Assembly (NCBI RefSeq): GCF_004011095.1
Contig: NZ_CP028129.1
Coordinates: forward strand, 372,001-436,000
Direction: 5' to 3'
Length of the DNA stretch: 64,000 nt
Origin: Rathayibacter rathayi
GTDB lineage: Bacteria; Actinomycetota; Actinomycetes; Actinomycetales; Microbacteriaceae
Below the pieces are notes generated by a model. It was not told the origin of the DNA. It saw nothing but the letters and a program-made list of their open reading frames with translations, and ran no database searches. Shown here in pieces: positions 50,466-58,587 of this stretch (position 1 is the stretch's first letter; each line of letters begins with the position of its first letter). The position numbers were made by a program, and so were the translations under genes.

Positions 50466-50866
50466 CCGATCTGCAGCCTGACTCCGGGCACGACGAGAGC
50501 CGCACGTTCTTGCCATTGGGAAGTGTTGTAATTCTGAAGGGTTCCGTGAAGAAGCTCCTGATCGTCAGCCGCGGATCGATCTTCGAGGATGCGTTCTTCG
50601 ACTATGGCGCGTTCCTGTACCCGGAGGGCCTGATCCACACGAATATCGCCTATTTCAACCAGGACGACATTATGAAGACCGTGCACGAAGGGTACCGAGA
50701 CACGGACGACGAACTGGCCGTCGACATGTTGAACGATGCCCACACTCGATTCCAGCAGAAACGAAACGAATCGGTCTCCGCTTCCGTCCCGGTAGCGTCC
50801 GCTGCCAGGGCTGCCGAGGACGACCCGTTCGCCAGTGTGCGGGACCTGGGAGACGACGATGAATGA
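50462..50866 (+). CDS. DUF4176 domain protein, copy 2
   Basis: This 134-aa protein shows the same core, FLPLGSVVILKGSVKKLLIV followed by SRGSIFED, and DYGAFLYPEGLIHTNIAYFN with a partner-like helical segment. Its tail ends DDPFASVRDLGDDDE, echoing the DPFSELR end of copy 1. It starts in an ATGA-type overlap with copy 1 and overlaps the next small gene. Confidence 0.78.
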   Translation: MTDLQPDSGHDESRTFLPLGSVVILKGSVKKLLIVSRGSIFEDAFFDYGAFLYPEGLIHTNIAYFNQDDIMKTVHEGYRDTDDELAVDMLNDAHTRFQQKRNESVSASVPVASAARAAEDDPFASVRDLGDDDE

Positions 50867-51176
50867 CGAGCGGGCGTTAGCGCAGGTGCAGGAACTCGAC
50901 GAGGTCATCGCTCAGCTGAACACTGTGCGCAGCACTGTCCAGGCGTTCCGTGTCGATGACTACAAAGACGCGGGAGGGGCGCAGTGGGCGGGGCAAGGAC
51001 GCACCCGATTCACGGCCTCTGTCGACACCGCGAAGTCGAACTTCGAACAGATCAGTGAGCAGATCGAGCAGGCCATCAGCGATTGCAAGAGCAAACAGCG
51101 CACGCTCGCTTTTTCGATCAACCCGCTCGAGCATCCGGCTCTTTCCGTGCAAGCCGTCGCGATCGCGCTGAACTAA
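50859..51176 (+). CDS. Small WXG-like/Lap1-type protein (DUF5082-like)
   Basis: This 105-aa helical protein has two predicted helices around GGAQWAGQGRTRFTASVDTA, a W-A-G turn like the WXG proteins. In Firmicutes LXG operons a DUF5082-like (YwqH) protein lies at this position and acts with a second small protein as a targeting partner for the LXG toxin (Lap proteins). It starts at ATG 50859, inside the end of the DUF4176 gene, and is followed by the second small partner 21 bases on. The family name is by position and pattern. Confidence 0.65.
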   Translation: MNDERALAQVQELDEVIAQLNTVRSTVQAFRVDDYKDAGGAQWAGQGRTRFTASVDTAKSNFEQISEQIEQAISDCKSKQRTLAFSINPLEHPALSVQAVAIALN

Positions 51177-51197
51177 ACAGGCACAAGGAGGTATCAG

Positions 51198-51485
51198 ATG
51201 GTGGACGCCGGTACGCGAGGTATTCGCGATGGGTTTCATGACGAGACCCGGAATGTCTCTGCGCTCACGTCCCGTGTGGCAGAGACCAAGGATGGGTGGA
51301 ATCGGGGAGATGGGCTGAATGTGACCGGCACTACGGTTGTGTCGGAGATTTATTCTGAGCTGTCGGCGTTGATCGCGTCGTATGGTGCTTTGGCGCAGAG
51401 GGATACCGGTGAGTTCGATCAGCTTGGGGTGAATATCGAGGTGCAGGATGCGCAGGATGCGCAGGTGTGTGAGGTGGCGCAGTGA
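51198..51485 (+). CDS. Small Lap2-type LXG partner protein (DUF5344-like)
   Basis: This 95-aa protein (MVDAGTRGIRDGFHDETRNV onward) has one long helical region and ends FDQLGVNIEVQDAQDAQVCE then VAQ. AAGGAGG lies eight bases before the ATG. Its position between the WXG-like protein and the LXG toxin, with a four-base overlap to the toxin, matches YwqI-type partners. The 3' two thirds of this gene is repeated before every later LXG copy, but only this copy has its own native start. Confidence 0.68.
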   Translation: MVDAGTRGIRDGFHDETRNVSALTSRVAETKDGWNRGDGLNVTGTTVVSEIYSELSALIASYGALAQRDTGEFDQLGVNIEVQDAQDAQVCEVAQ

Positions 51486-53467
51486 GTGTGGTGGAGTTTT
51501 CTGCTGATTCGTGGCAGGCGTCGTCTCCGGGTTTACAGGAGGGGTTAGGGGACTGGGTCGAGGCGTTGACTGATCTTGCGCAGGGGTTAGAGAGCCTGGC
51601 GGGGTCAGGCAATATCAGTGGTGCGGGTGCTGATGCGATGCGGGCGTATATTCGGGAGGTGCATGTCCCGATTGTGCAGTCGCTGTTGGTGTGTTTGTAC
51701 ACGTTCCAGACGGCGATCGGGGTGTACTGGAATGGTTACGGTGAGGTTGACGCGGATGGCAACTTCCGGCTCGTGAATGACGAGTTTGATGACCATGTCA
51801 CTCAGCTGGATACGGGTGTGGAATTGTTGCGGGGGTTTGCTACTGATTTGCGGGGGATCGCTGCCCGTGCGTCGCACTTGGTCTCGTTGGGTAGCGCGGG
51901 GGCGGATGCGGTTGAGGGCACGATCAGCGAGTTCGAGAATATGCAGGTGGTTGCGAAAATTCAGCATGAGACGTGGCAGGCGTATGAGGCTACGGATCAT
52001 GGGTTCAATCAGGTCAAGAATCTTCTCGGTGAGCTGAAGAGCATCCTTAATAATGTTGGGAGTCTCACTGTTGGGCAAGGGCGCTCGTACACGGCGGGGA
52101 GTTTCGCTTTCGCGTTGCAGACGTTGAGCGGGTTGACCGGGGGGATGCTGGATTACTGTCGGGAGAACCAGCAGGTCGCGTCCGACGGGTGGGACGTCTT
52201 GTTTTCTGGGTATGTCGATGATGTTGAGGCTGAACAGGAACGGCAGCGGAAAGAGGATGCCCTGTGGGGGGTGCTGTGGGACGGGATTCAGGTCGTTGAG
52301 GGTGTGTTGATTCTCGCGGTTGGCGTGGTGGGTACGCCGTTCAGCGCGGGTGCGACGTTGGCGTTGGCGGCGTTGGGTGGGTCGCTGATCGTGGGGGGTG
52401 TGAATAGCGCGATTGATCACGCGTCGATCGCGTCGACTGGTGAGGGGTTGAATCTGGTCGGGATGGCCAGCGATCAGGTGGCCCACTGGTATGACGTCAC
52501 TGTGATGCAGCCGGCGGTTGAGTCCGGGTCGTGGGCGGGGCAGCTCGTTGCTGGTGTTGGGTCTGGCGTGGGGCAGATGATCAGCGGTGCGGCGCAGATG
52601 AATCTGCGTGACACTGGGCGGGGGATCGAGGCTCTCGTCTTCGATGAGGATGTGCGTAACCAAGCGTTGCAGCAGGTCACGACGCTCGTTGACCAGGTCC
52701 GCGAGGGTAACCCGGTGGTGATCGGACAGATCGTGGGGAACATCCTGCCCGGAGCGGTGGCGTTGAAAGTCGCGAAAACGAGCGGACTTCTGAGCCGGGC
52801 TGACAAATTCGCTGACTTCGCGAAACCCCTCATCACGAACCCGAGCAGGACCACCAGCGCACTGGACTGGCTCAAGAACCACCTCGGCGCGGGAGGGGTG
52901 ACCGCCGGCGACGTATTCACCCCGTCAATACGACCAGCAGACGGCATTGACGGGTCGACCGTGAAGTCGCGTGGTGGAGGCGAGCCGGGCGGTAGTAATG
53001 CTCCGGGTCCGGTGAAGTATCCGACTGGCCGGTTGCCGAAGCGTGGTATACCGAACTCTTTCGGGTATGATTCTGACGGGGTTCGTCTTCCCTACGCGAA
53101 TAGTCGCCCTGATTACGCGCCCGGACAAGTCAAAAGGGTGTGGAGGGAAACCCGCAAGAAACAAGTGAGCGATATCAGGGCCGGCCGTCCGGGGGCGCCG
53201 CCGAGTCTTCCGGGGCCGGATCAGCTCTGGGTCAAAAACAAGTCAGGCGACTGGAAACTCATCGAGTGGCGACCCGGAGAACCCCGCGCTGGCCTCTGGG
53301 ACATGGGACACCTCCCTGAGGCTAAATATGCCGACCTTCGAAACCGGTACCTCAGTCATGAGATTACGAAGGAAGAATTCTTGGATGAATATCACGACGT
53401 GGAGAAGTATCAAGTTGAAGATCCGGGCAGAAACCGGTCGCATATCGATGAATATATCGATAAATAG
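51482..53467 (+). CDS. LXG polymorphic toxin 1, GH-E nuclease tip
   Basis: This is a 661-aa secreted toxin. The N-terminal ~220 residues are an LXG domain (GADAMRAYIREVHVPIVQSL is characteristic). A hydrophobic middle near residues 270-310 (GVLILAVGVVGTPFSAGATL, LGGSLIVGGVNSAID) is followed by a helical linker. The core ends at SIRPADGIDGST near residue 495. The C-terminal tip carries RAGLWDMGHLPEAKYADLRN and ends NRSHIDE, the GH-E nuclease pattern with the conserved Gly-His and final Glu. GTG 51482 overlaps the Lap2 stop. It would pass through the EssC machine and cleave nucleic acid in rival cells; the immunity genes follow. Confidence 0.87.
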   Translation: MSVVEFSADSWQASSPGLQEGLGDWVEALTDLAQGLESLAGSGNISGAGADAMRAYIREVHVPIVQSLLVCLYTFQTAIGVYWNGYGEVDADGNFRLVNDEFDDHVTQLDTGVELLRGFATDLRGIAARASHLVSLGSAGADAVEGTISEFENMQVVAKIQHETWQAYEATDHGFNQVKNLLGELKSILNNVGSLTVGQGRSYTAGSFAFALQTLSGLTGGMLDYCRENQQVASDGWDVLFSGYVDDVEAEQERQRKEDALWGVLWDGIQVVEGVLILAVGVVGTPFSAGATLALAALGGSLIVGGVNSAIDHASIASTGEGLNLVGMASDQVAHWYDVTVMQPAVESGSWAGQLVAGVGSGVGQMISGAAQMNLRDTGRGIEALVFDEDVRNQALQQVTTLVDQVREGNPVVIGQIVGNILPGAVALKVAKTSGLLSRADKFADFAKPLITNPSRTTSALDWLKNHLGAGGVTAGDVFTPSIRPADGIDGSTVKSRGGGEPGGSNAPGPVKYPTGRLPKRGIPNSFGYDSDGVRLPYANSRPDYAPGQVKRVWRETRKKQVSDIRAGRPGAPPSLPGPDQLWVKNKSGDWKLIEWRPGEPRAGLWDMGHLPEAKYADLRNRYLSHEITKEEFLDEYHDVEKYQVEDPGRNRSHIDEYIDK

Positions 53468-53489
53468 AAAATGAGAAGAGGAGGACACT

Positions 53490-54056
53490 ATGGCATCTCC
53501 GAGTCATGCTGCTGGATATGGGACATATGAGGAGTTTTGTGCCGGGTACGATCCCGCGACCATGCCGTTCGACGCATCTGCTGGCGGACTTGGGTTCCTC
53601 GGTAAGGCTGTGACGAATAAGGATCCTCGGGCGCGGTTGGCGATCGCGAATCGTCTGCTCGATGATGGCGCGGATCCGAGTCTGGTGAGCACGAGCGGTG
53701 ATCGTATCAATGTGTTGCATGCGTTGTGGGGTCGCGCGCGGGATCGTGACCCTGAAGCGGAAGCGGCGCTGATCGCACGGTTGTTGGACGGTGGGGCGGA
53801 CATCAATCTGCGCTCACCCAGGTTCGGCCTTCCACTGACGATGCTTGTCACGGATATTTCTGCCAGCCACGAATATATTCGGGCCGCGTTTGCTGCGGTC
53901 ACGGCGCACTCTCGACCTGACTTGACGGCGCATGTCGATCGGCGGCGTCAGGCCAGCGTGGGGCAGTATCTTGCGGATAACATGTTTGGTTTCATGCGTG
54001 ATGAGGTTCGTGCGTATGCTGCGGCGTCCGGGCAAGATATCGACGTGATCTCATGA
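53490..54056 (+). CDS. Ankyrin-type immunity protein, copy 1
   Basis: This 188-aa protein begins MASPSHAAGYGTYEEFCAGY and has ankyrin-like repeats: ARLAIANRLLDDGADPSLVS and ALIARLLDGGADINLRSPRF. Ankyrin-repeat proteins are a known immunity class for polymorphic toxins. AGGAGG lies directly before the ATG, 22 bases after the GH-E toxin stop, as expected for a cognate immunity gene. Two further copies follow the other GH-E tips. The stop overlaps the next gene by four bases. Confidence 0.75.
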   Translation: MASPSHAAGYGTYEEFCAGYDPATMPFDASAGGLGFLGKAVTNKDPRARLAIANRLLDDGADPSLVSTSGDRINVLHALWGRARDRDPEAEAALIARLLDGGADINLRSPRFGLPLTMLVTDISASHEYIRAAFAAVTAHSRPDLTAHVDRRRQASVGQYLADNMFGFMRDEVRAYAAASGQDIDVIS

Positions 54057-54424
54057 GACGGGAGCAGGGTATGGAGATTATTCCTCAGGCAGGGGCATGT
54101 CTGATGACGGTGAACGCGTGGGAGGGTCGCGCTCCGGTGCGGTGGATGCTGCGGGAGAGGTCGAACGCACCGGTCGACAACGGCTGGCGGATTATGAGCG
54201 CGGCGGACAGCAGCGAGTACCTCGCCGACTCGGACAACTGGCGCATCACCGATTTCAACGATGCGTGCGAGATCGAGCCCGCGCTGATCGGTATCTACGA
54301 CCTCCCGGTCGGAAGCGATCTGCAGATCGTCATCGACGAGCACGGCAAACGTATCGTCGACACGCCGACCGGTCGAGAACTGACACCCGAGAGGATGTAC
54401 GTCCCGCCAGGACATCGACGCTGA
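54053..54424 (+). CDS. DUF2185/Imm33-type immunity protein, copy 1
   Basis: This is a 123-aa protein with GACLMTVNAWEGRAPVRWML, GWRIMSAADSSEYLADSDNW and LIGIYDLPVGSDLQIVIDEH, the pattern of DUF2185 (immunity protein Imm33-like). It starts in a four-base overlap with the ankyrin-type gene. It could be a second immunity protein against a different tip kept from a past exchange, or co-immunity for GH-E. It is repeated, almost unchanged, at 59151 and 62473. Confidence 0.72.
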   Translation: MRREQGMEIIPQAGACLMTVNAWEGRAPVRWMLRERSNAPVDNGWRIMSAADSSEYLADSDNWRITDFNDACEIEPALIGIYDLPVGSDLQIVIDEHGKRIVDTPTGRELTPERMYVPPGHRR

Positions 54425-54556
54425 CCTTCCTCGATCATGCACTCCGATCGTGGGTCGCAGTTCCGCTCGAACAAGTTCGTGAAGGCACTACGCCGGCACA
54501 CGCTGATGGGATCGATGGGCAGGGTCTGCGCCTGCGCGGACAATCCCCGCGATGGA
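54425..54556 (+). mobile_element. IS3-type transposase remnant, copy 1
   Basis: The frame from 54437 reads HSDRGSQFRSNKFVKALRRH, then TLMGSMGRVCACADN. This is the second-Asp region of an IS3-type DDE transposase (HSDRGSQYxS... SMSRxGxxxDN). Only ~40 codons remain and no terminal inverted repeats are seen. The same remnant occurs in two more modules, so it predates their duplication. Confidence 0.7.
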
Positions 54557-54565
54557 GTCGTTGCG

Positions 54566-54819
54566 GGTTCCATGAGCAGACCCGGACCGTGTCCACTCTG
54601 ACGTCCTGCGTGGCGGAGACGAGCGGTGGATGGGGTCGGGGAGATGGGCTGAATGTGACCGGCACTACGGTTGTGTCGGAGATTTATTCTGAGCTGTCGG
54701 CGTTGATCGCGTCGTATGGTGCTTTGGCGCAGAGGGATACCGGTGAGTTCGATCAGCTTGGGGTGAATATCGAGGTGCAGGATGCGCAGGATGCGCAGGT
54801 GTGTGAGGTGGCGCAGTGA
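54566..54819 (+). pseudogene. Truncated Lap2 copy before LXG 2
   Basis: The sequence from GFHEQTRTVSTLTSCVAETS to VQDAQDAQVCEVAQ matches the intact Lap2 gene, but its first codons (MVDAGTRGIRD) are replaced by the transposase remnant. One base (A, in GTTGACGGG of the third copy) is missing, so it is not in frame with the remnant. GTG 54589 could start a ~76-aa product, without a good ribosome site. It still overlaps the LXG 2 start by four bases. Confidence 0.65.
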
Positions 54820-56909
54820 GTGTGGTGGAGTTTTCTGCTGATTCGTGGCAGGCGTCGTCTCCGGGTTTACAGGAGGGGTTAGGGGACTGGGTCGAGGCGT
54901 TGACTGATCTTGCGCAGGGGTTGGAGAGCCTGGCGGGGTCAGGCAATATCAGTGGTGCGGGTGCTGATGCGATGCGGGCGTATATTCGGGAGGTGCATGT
55001 CCCGATTGTGCAGTCGCTGTTGGTGTGTTTGTACACGTTCCAGACGGCGATCGGGGTGTACTGGAGTGGGTATGGCGAGGTTGACGCGGATGGCAACTTC
55101 CGGCTCGTGAATGACGAGTTCGATGACCATGTCACCCAGCTGGATACGGGTGTGGAACTGTTGCGGGGGTTTGCTACTGATTTGCGGGGGATCGCTGCCC
55201 GTGCGTCGCATCTGGTGTCGTTGGGTAGCGCGGGGGCGGATGCGGTTGAGGGCACGATCAGCGAGTTCGAGAATATGCAGGTGGTTGCGAAAACTCAGCA
55301 TGAGACGTGGCAGGCGTATGAGGCTACGGATCATGGGTTCAATCAGGTCAAGAATCTTCTCGGTGAGCTGAAGAGTATCCTGAATAATGTTGGGAGTCTC
55401 ACTGTTGGGCAAGGGCGCTCGTACACGGCGGGGAGTTTCGCTTTCGCGTTGCAGACGTTGAGCGGGTTGACCGGGGGGATGCTGGATTACTGTCGGGAGA
55501 ACCGGCAGGTCGCGTCCGACGGGTGGGACGTCTTGTTTTCTGGGTATGTCGATGATGTTGAGGCTGAACAGGAACGGCAGCGGAAAGAGGATGCTCTGTG
55601 GGGGGTGCTGTGGGACGGGATTCAGGTCGTTGAGGGTGTGTTGATTCTCGCGGTTGGTGTGGTGGGTACGCCGTTCAGCGCGGGTGCGACGTTGGCGTTG
55701 GCGGCGTTGGGTGGGTCGCTGATCGTGGGGGGTGTGAATAGCGCGATTGATCACGCGTCGATCGCGTCGACTGGTGAGGGGTTGAATCTGGTCGGGATGG
55801 TCAGCGATCAGGTGGCCCACTGGTATGACGTCACTGTGATGCGGCCGGCGGTTGAGTCCGGGTCGTGGGCGGGGCAGCTCGTTGCTGGTGTTGGGTCTGG
55901 CGTGGGGCAGATGATCAGCGGTGCGGCGCAGATGAATCTGCGTGACACTGGGCGGGGGATCGAGGCTCTCGTCTTCGATGAGGATGTGCGTAACCAAGCG
56001 TTGCAGCAGGTCACGACGCTCGTTGACCAGGTCCGCGAGGGTAACCCGGTGGTGATCGGACAGATCGTGGGGAACATCCTGCCCGGAGCGGTGGCGTTGA
56101 AAGTCGCGAAAACGAGCGGACTTCTGAGCCGGGCTGACAAATTCGTTGACTTCGGGAAACCCATCATCACGAACCCGAGCAGGACCACCAGCGCACTGGA
56201 CTGGCTCAAGAACCACCTCGGCGCGGGAGGGGTGACAGTCAGCGACGAATTCGAGCCGTCAATACGGCCAGCAGACGGCATTGACGGGTCGACCGGCAAG
56301 CCCCGCGGTATTGACGGGCCGGAGCAGAAGCCTCGTGGTGTTGATGGTCCGGAGGAAAGGCCCCGTGGTGTTGACGGGCCGGGAAGCGTTACTCCTGGCG
56401 AGAAGACAGAGGTTCTGGATCCCTTTGATCCGGACCGTAAGGGTGCGCTGCTTCCCAACGTGAGGTATCGTGCGAGTGCACCCGACACGACCCACAACTA
56501 CGTGGCCGAGACGGACGCTGACGGTCTGATCGAGCGGGTCATCGTCGAGAGGCTCCATTTGAAGCCCGCCGGTCGCCCTCGCTTTGAGAATGCGCGGAAC
56601 ACGCCAGGTAAGCTCCCCACGGATGACGCGGGTCATCTGATCGCGGATGTCTTCGACGGCAGCCCAGAACTCGACAACCTCGTCAGCCAAGCAACAGCTC
56701 TCAACCGCGGCGCGGGCTCGAAATGGAGGGCAATGGAACGCGACTGGGAAGATGCTCTCAGAGACGTCCCACCACGCGCCGTCACTGATATCGAAATCAA
56801 GGTTCTCTACGATGGCGGCAAACGACCAATAAGTTTAGATGTCACATATAAAATCGACGGCGAACCTGACGGCGCCAATTTCCCAAACCCCGTACCAAAT
56901 ATCGATTAG
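54816..56909 (+). CDS. LXG polymorphic toxin 2, DNA/RNA non-specific nuclease tip
   Basis: This is a 697-aa toxin. Residues 1 to ~490 are almost identical to LXG 1. A four-unit, ten-residue repeat linker (GIDGSTGKPR, GIDGPEQKPR, GVDGPEERPR, GVDGPGSVTP) follows, then a different tip with PNVRYRASAPDTTHNYVAET, LPTDDAGHLIADVFDGSPEL and DNLVSQATALNRG. This fits the DNA/RNA non-specific endonuclease (Endonuclease_NS_2-like) family, with DDAGHLIA as the catalytic region near residue 602. The immunity candidate begins nine bases after the stop. Confidence 0.85.
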   Translation: MSVVEFSADSWQASSPGLQEGLGDWVEALTDLAQGLESLAGSGNISGAGADAMRAYIREVHVPIVQSLLVCLYTFQTAIGVYWSGYGEVDADGNFRLVNDEFDDHVTQLDTGVELLRGFATDLRGIAARASHLVSLGSAGADAVEGTISEFENMQVVAKTQHETWQAYEATDHGFNQVKNLLGELKSILNNVGSLTVGQGRSYTAGSFAFALQTLSGLTGGMLDYCRENRQVASDGWDVLFSGYVDDVEAEQERQRKEDALWGVLWDGIQVVEGVLILAVGVVGTPFSAGATLALAALGGSLIVGGVNSAIDHASIASTGEGLNLVGMVSDQVAHWYDVTVMRPAVESGSWAGQLVAGVGSGVGQMISGAAQMNLRDTGRGIEALVFDEDVRNQALQQVTTLVDQVREGNPVVIGQIVGNILPGAVALKVAKTSGLLSRADKFVDFGKPIITNPSRTTSALDWLKNHLGAGGVTVSDEFEPSIRPADGIDGSTGKPRGIDGPEQKPRGVDGPEERPRGVDGPGSVTPGEKTEVLDPFDPDRKGALLPNVRYRASAPDTTHNYVAETDADGLIERVIVERLHLKPAGRPRFENARNTPGKLPTDDAGHLIADVFDGSPELDNLVSQATALNRGAGSKWRAMERDWEDALRDVPPRAVTDIEIKVLYDGGKRPISLDVTYKIDGEPDGANFPNPVPNID
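56277..56396 (+). repeat. 30-base tandem repeat in the LXG 2 linker
   Basis: Four direct units of 30 bases (56277, 56307, 56337, 56367) encode G-(I/V)-D-G-(S/P)-x-x-x-P-R. The last unit is the least conserved. The first unit matches the core end GIDGST shared by all copies, so the linker arose by expansion at the core-tip junction. Confidence 0.8.
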
Positions 56910-56918
56910 GGAACTTTA

Positions 56919-57383
56919 ATGAACAACGAGACTAGTCTCGAACGGCTATTCGAGATTCAAGACGAGATTCTTATGTTCACCATGGAGCAGGTCGGTGATA
57001 AGGTCGACAAGTTCTACGTGCAAGGTAAAATCACGGACGACAGTCGTGGAAATGTCACAAGCGTCCAGGGTAACATCAGGAATGTCATTGTCGGCGGTCG
57101 CGTCCTCGGCGTCTCTGCTGTCCTGGATGATACCGAGTTCTATGAGAATGTCGCTTTCGTCAGGCCGCGAATCACGGAGCTGCACGACATCCTCCGTATC
57201 GTGCAGGGTAAATCCCCAGTGCGGTTTCGCTGGGCGGTGGACACCACAGCGGGCACTGCTGAGAGTGATTGGACATACTACGATAATCTCTCTGACGAGG
57301 AGAAGAAGGACGATTTCTGGCTGTTCTCGAAGGGTGACATCGCGTGGAAAGCGCAGCTTGAGGCTGAGCTAGCCGGCGAGTAA
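56919..57383 (+). CDS. Putative immunity protein for LXG 2
   Basis: This is a 154-aa protein starting MNNETSLERLFEIQDEILMF, with a mixed alpha/beta look and an acidic C-terminus (DWTYYDNLSDEEKKDDFWLF). Its position nine bases after the nuclease toxin and its small acidic character fit a cognate immunity protein. It loosely resembles YezG/DUF600-like immunity proteins, but I cannot assign a family. It lacks the higher GC3 of core genes, as do the other tip-immunity genes. Confidence 0.6.
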   Translation: MNNETSLERLFEIQDEILMFTMEQVGDKVDKFYVQGKITDDSRGNVTSVQGNIRNVIVGGRVLGVSAVLDDTEFYENVAFVRPRITELHDILRIVQGKSPVRFRWAVDTTAGTAESDWTYYDNLSDEEKKDDFWLFSKGDIAWKAQLEAELAGE

Positions 57384-57413
57384 AACCCAGACAATTTTGC
57401 GTCTGATTGTGAA

Positions 57414-58565
57414 GTGTCAGCGGGAGACGCGGATCGAATCAGCGCGGGTGCGACGTTGGCGTTGGCGGCGTTGGGTGGGTCGCTGATCGTGGGGGGTGTG
57501 AATAGCGCGATTGATCACGCGTCGATCGCGTCGACTGGTGAGGGGTTGAATCTGGTCGGGATGGTCAGCGATCAGGTGGCCCAGTGGTATGACGTCACTG
57601 TGATGCGGCCGGCGGTTGAGTCCGGGTCGTGGGCGGGGCAGCTCGTCGCTGGTGTTGGGTCTGGCGTGGGGCAGATGGTCAGCGGTGCGGCGCAGATGAA
57701 TCTGCGTGACACTGGGCGGGGGATCGAGGCCCTCGTCTTCGATGAGGATGTGCGTAATCAAGCGTTGCAGCAGGTCACGACGCTCGTTGACCAGGTCCGA
57801 GCGGGTAACCCGGTGGTGATCGGACAGATCGTGGGGAACATCCTGCCCGGAGCGGTGGCGTTGAAAGTCGCGAAAACGAGCGGACTTCTGAGCCGGGCTG
57901 ACAAATTCGCTGACTTCGGGAAACCCATCATCACGAACCCGAGCAGGACCACCAGCGCCCTGGACTGGCTCAAGAACCACCTCGGCGCGGGAGGGGTGAC
58001 CGTCAGCGACGAATTCGAGCCGTCAATACGGCCAGCAGACGGCATTGACGGGTCGACCGTGAAGTCGCGTGGTGAAGGCGAGCCGGGCGGTAGTAATGCT
58101 CCGGGTCCGGTGAAGTATCCGACTGGCCGGTTGCCGAAGCGTGGTATACCGAACTCTTTCGGGTATGATTCTGACGGGGTTCGTCTTCCCTACGCGAATA
58201 GTCGCCCTGATTACGCGCCCGGACAAGTCAAAGAGGTGTGGAACGCTACCCGGGAGAAACAATTGCTCGACATTGAGGGCGGCGAAGTGGGGGCGCCGCC
58301 GAGTCTTCCGGGGCCGGATCAGCTCTGGGTCAAAAACAAGTCAGGCGACTGGAAACTCATCGAGTGGCGACCCGGAGAACCCCGCGCTGGCCTCTGGGAC
58401 ATGGGACACCTCCCTGAGGCTAAATATGCCAAACTTCGAAATCGGTACCTCAGTCATCAGATTACGAAGGAAGAATTCTTGGATGAATATCACGACGTGG
58501 AGAAGTATCAGGTTGAAGATCCGGGCAGAAACCGGTCGCATATCGATGAATATATCGATGAATAG
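57414..58565 (+). pseudogene. Orphan LXG fragment with GH-E tip (5' truncated)
   Basis: From 57440 the DNA is almost identical to LXG 1 from 52343 onward: SAGATLALAALGGSLIVGGV through the core end and the GH-E tip to NRSHIDEYIDE. The LXG domain and start region are missing, and 26 unrelated bases precede it; GTG 57414 is the only candidate start, without a good ribosome site. The tip differs slightly from LXG 1 (VKEVWNATREKQLLDIEGGE). It has no secretion domain and is best seen as a displaced toxin tip that could be swapped back by recombination. Its immunity copies follow intact. Confidence 0.75.
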
Positions 58566-58587
58566 AAAATGAGAAGAGGAGGACACT

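Noticed and set aside
51605..52882. 425-residue minus-strand frames repeated in each LXG copy
   Set aside because: They are the antisense of the LXG core, repeated only because the toxin genes are; rich in Arg/His/Pro with no ribosome site.
54425..54556. Complete insertion sequence
   Set aside because: Only about 40 codons of a DDE transposase remain; no terminal inverted repeats or target duplications are seen.
54097..54819. 240-residue plus-strand frame covering the DUF2185 gene and a Lap2 copy
   Set aside because: Its first half is an out-of-frame shadow of the DUF2185-type gene; only the Lap2-derived end is meaningful and it has no linked start.
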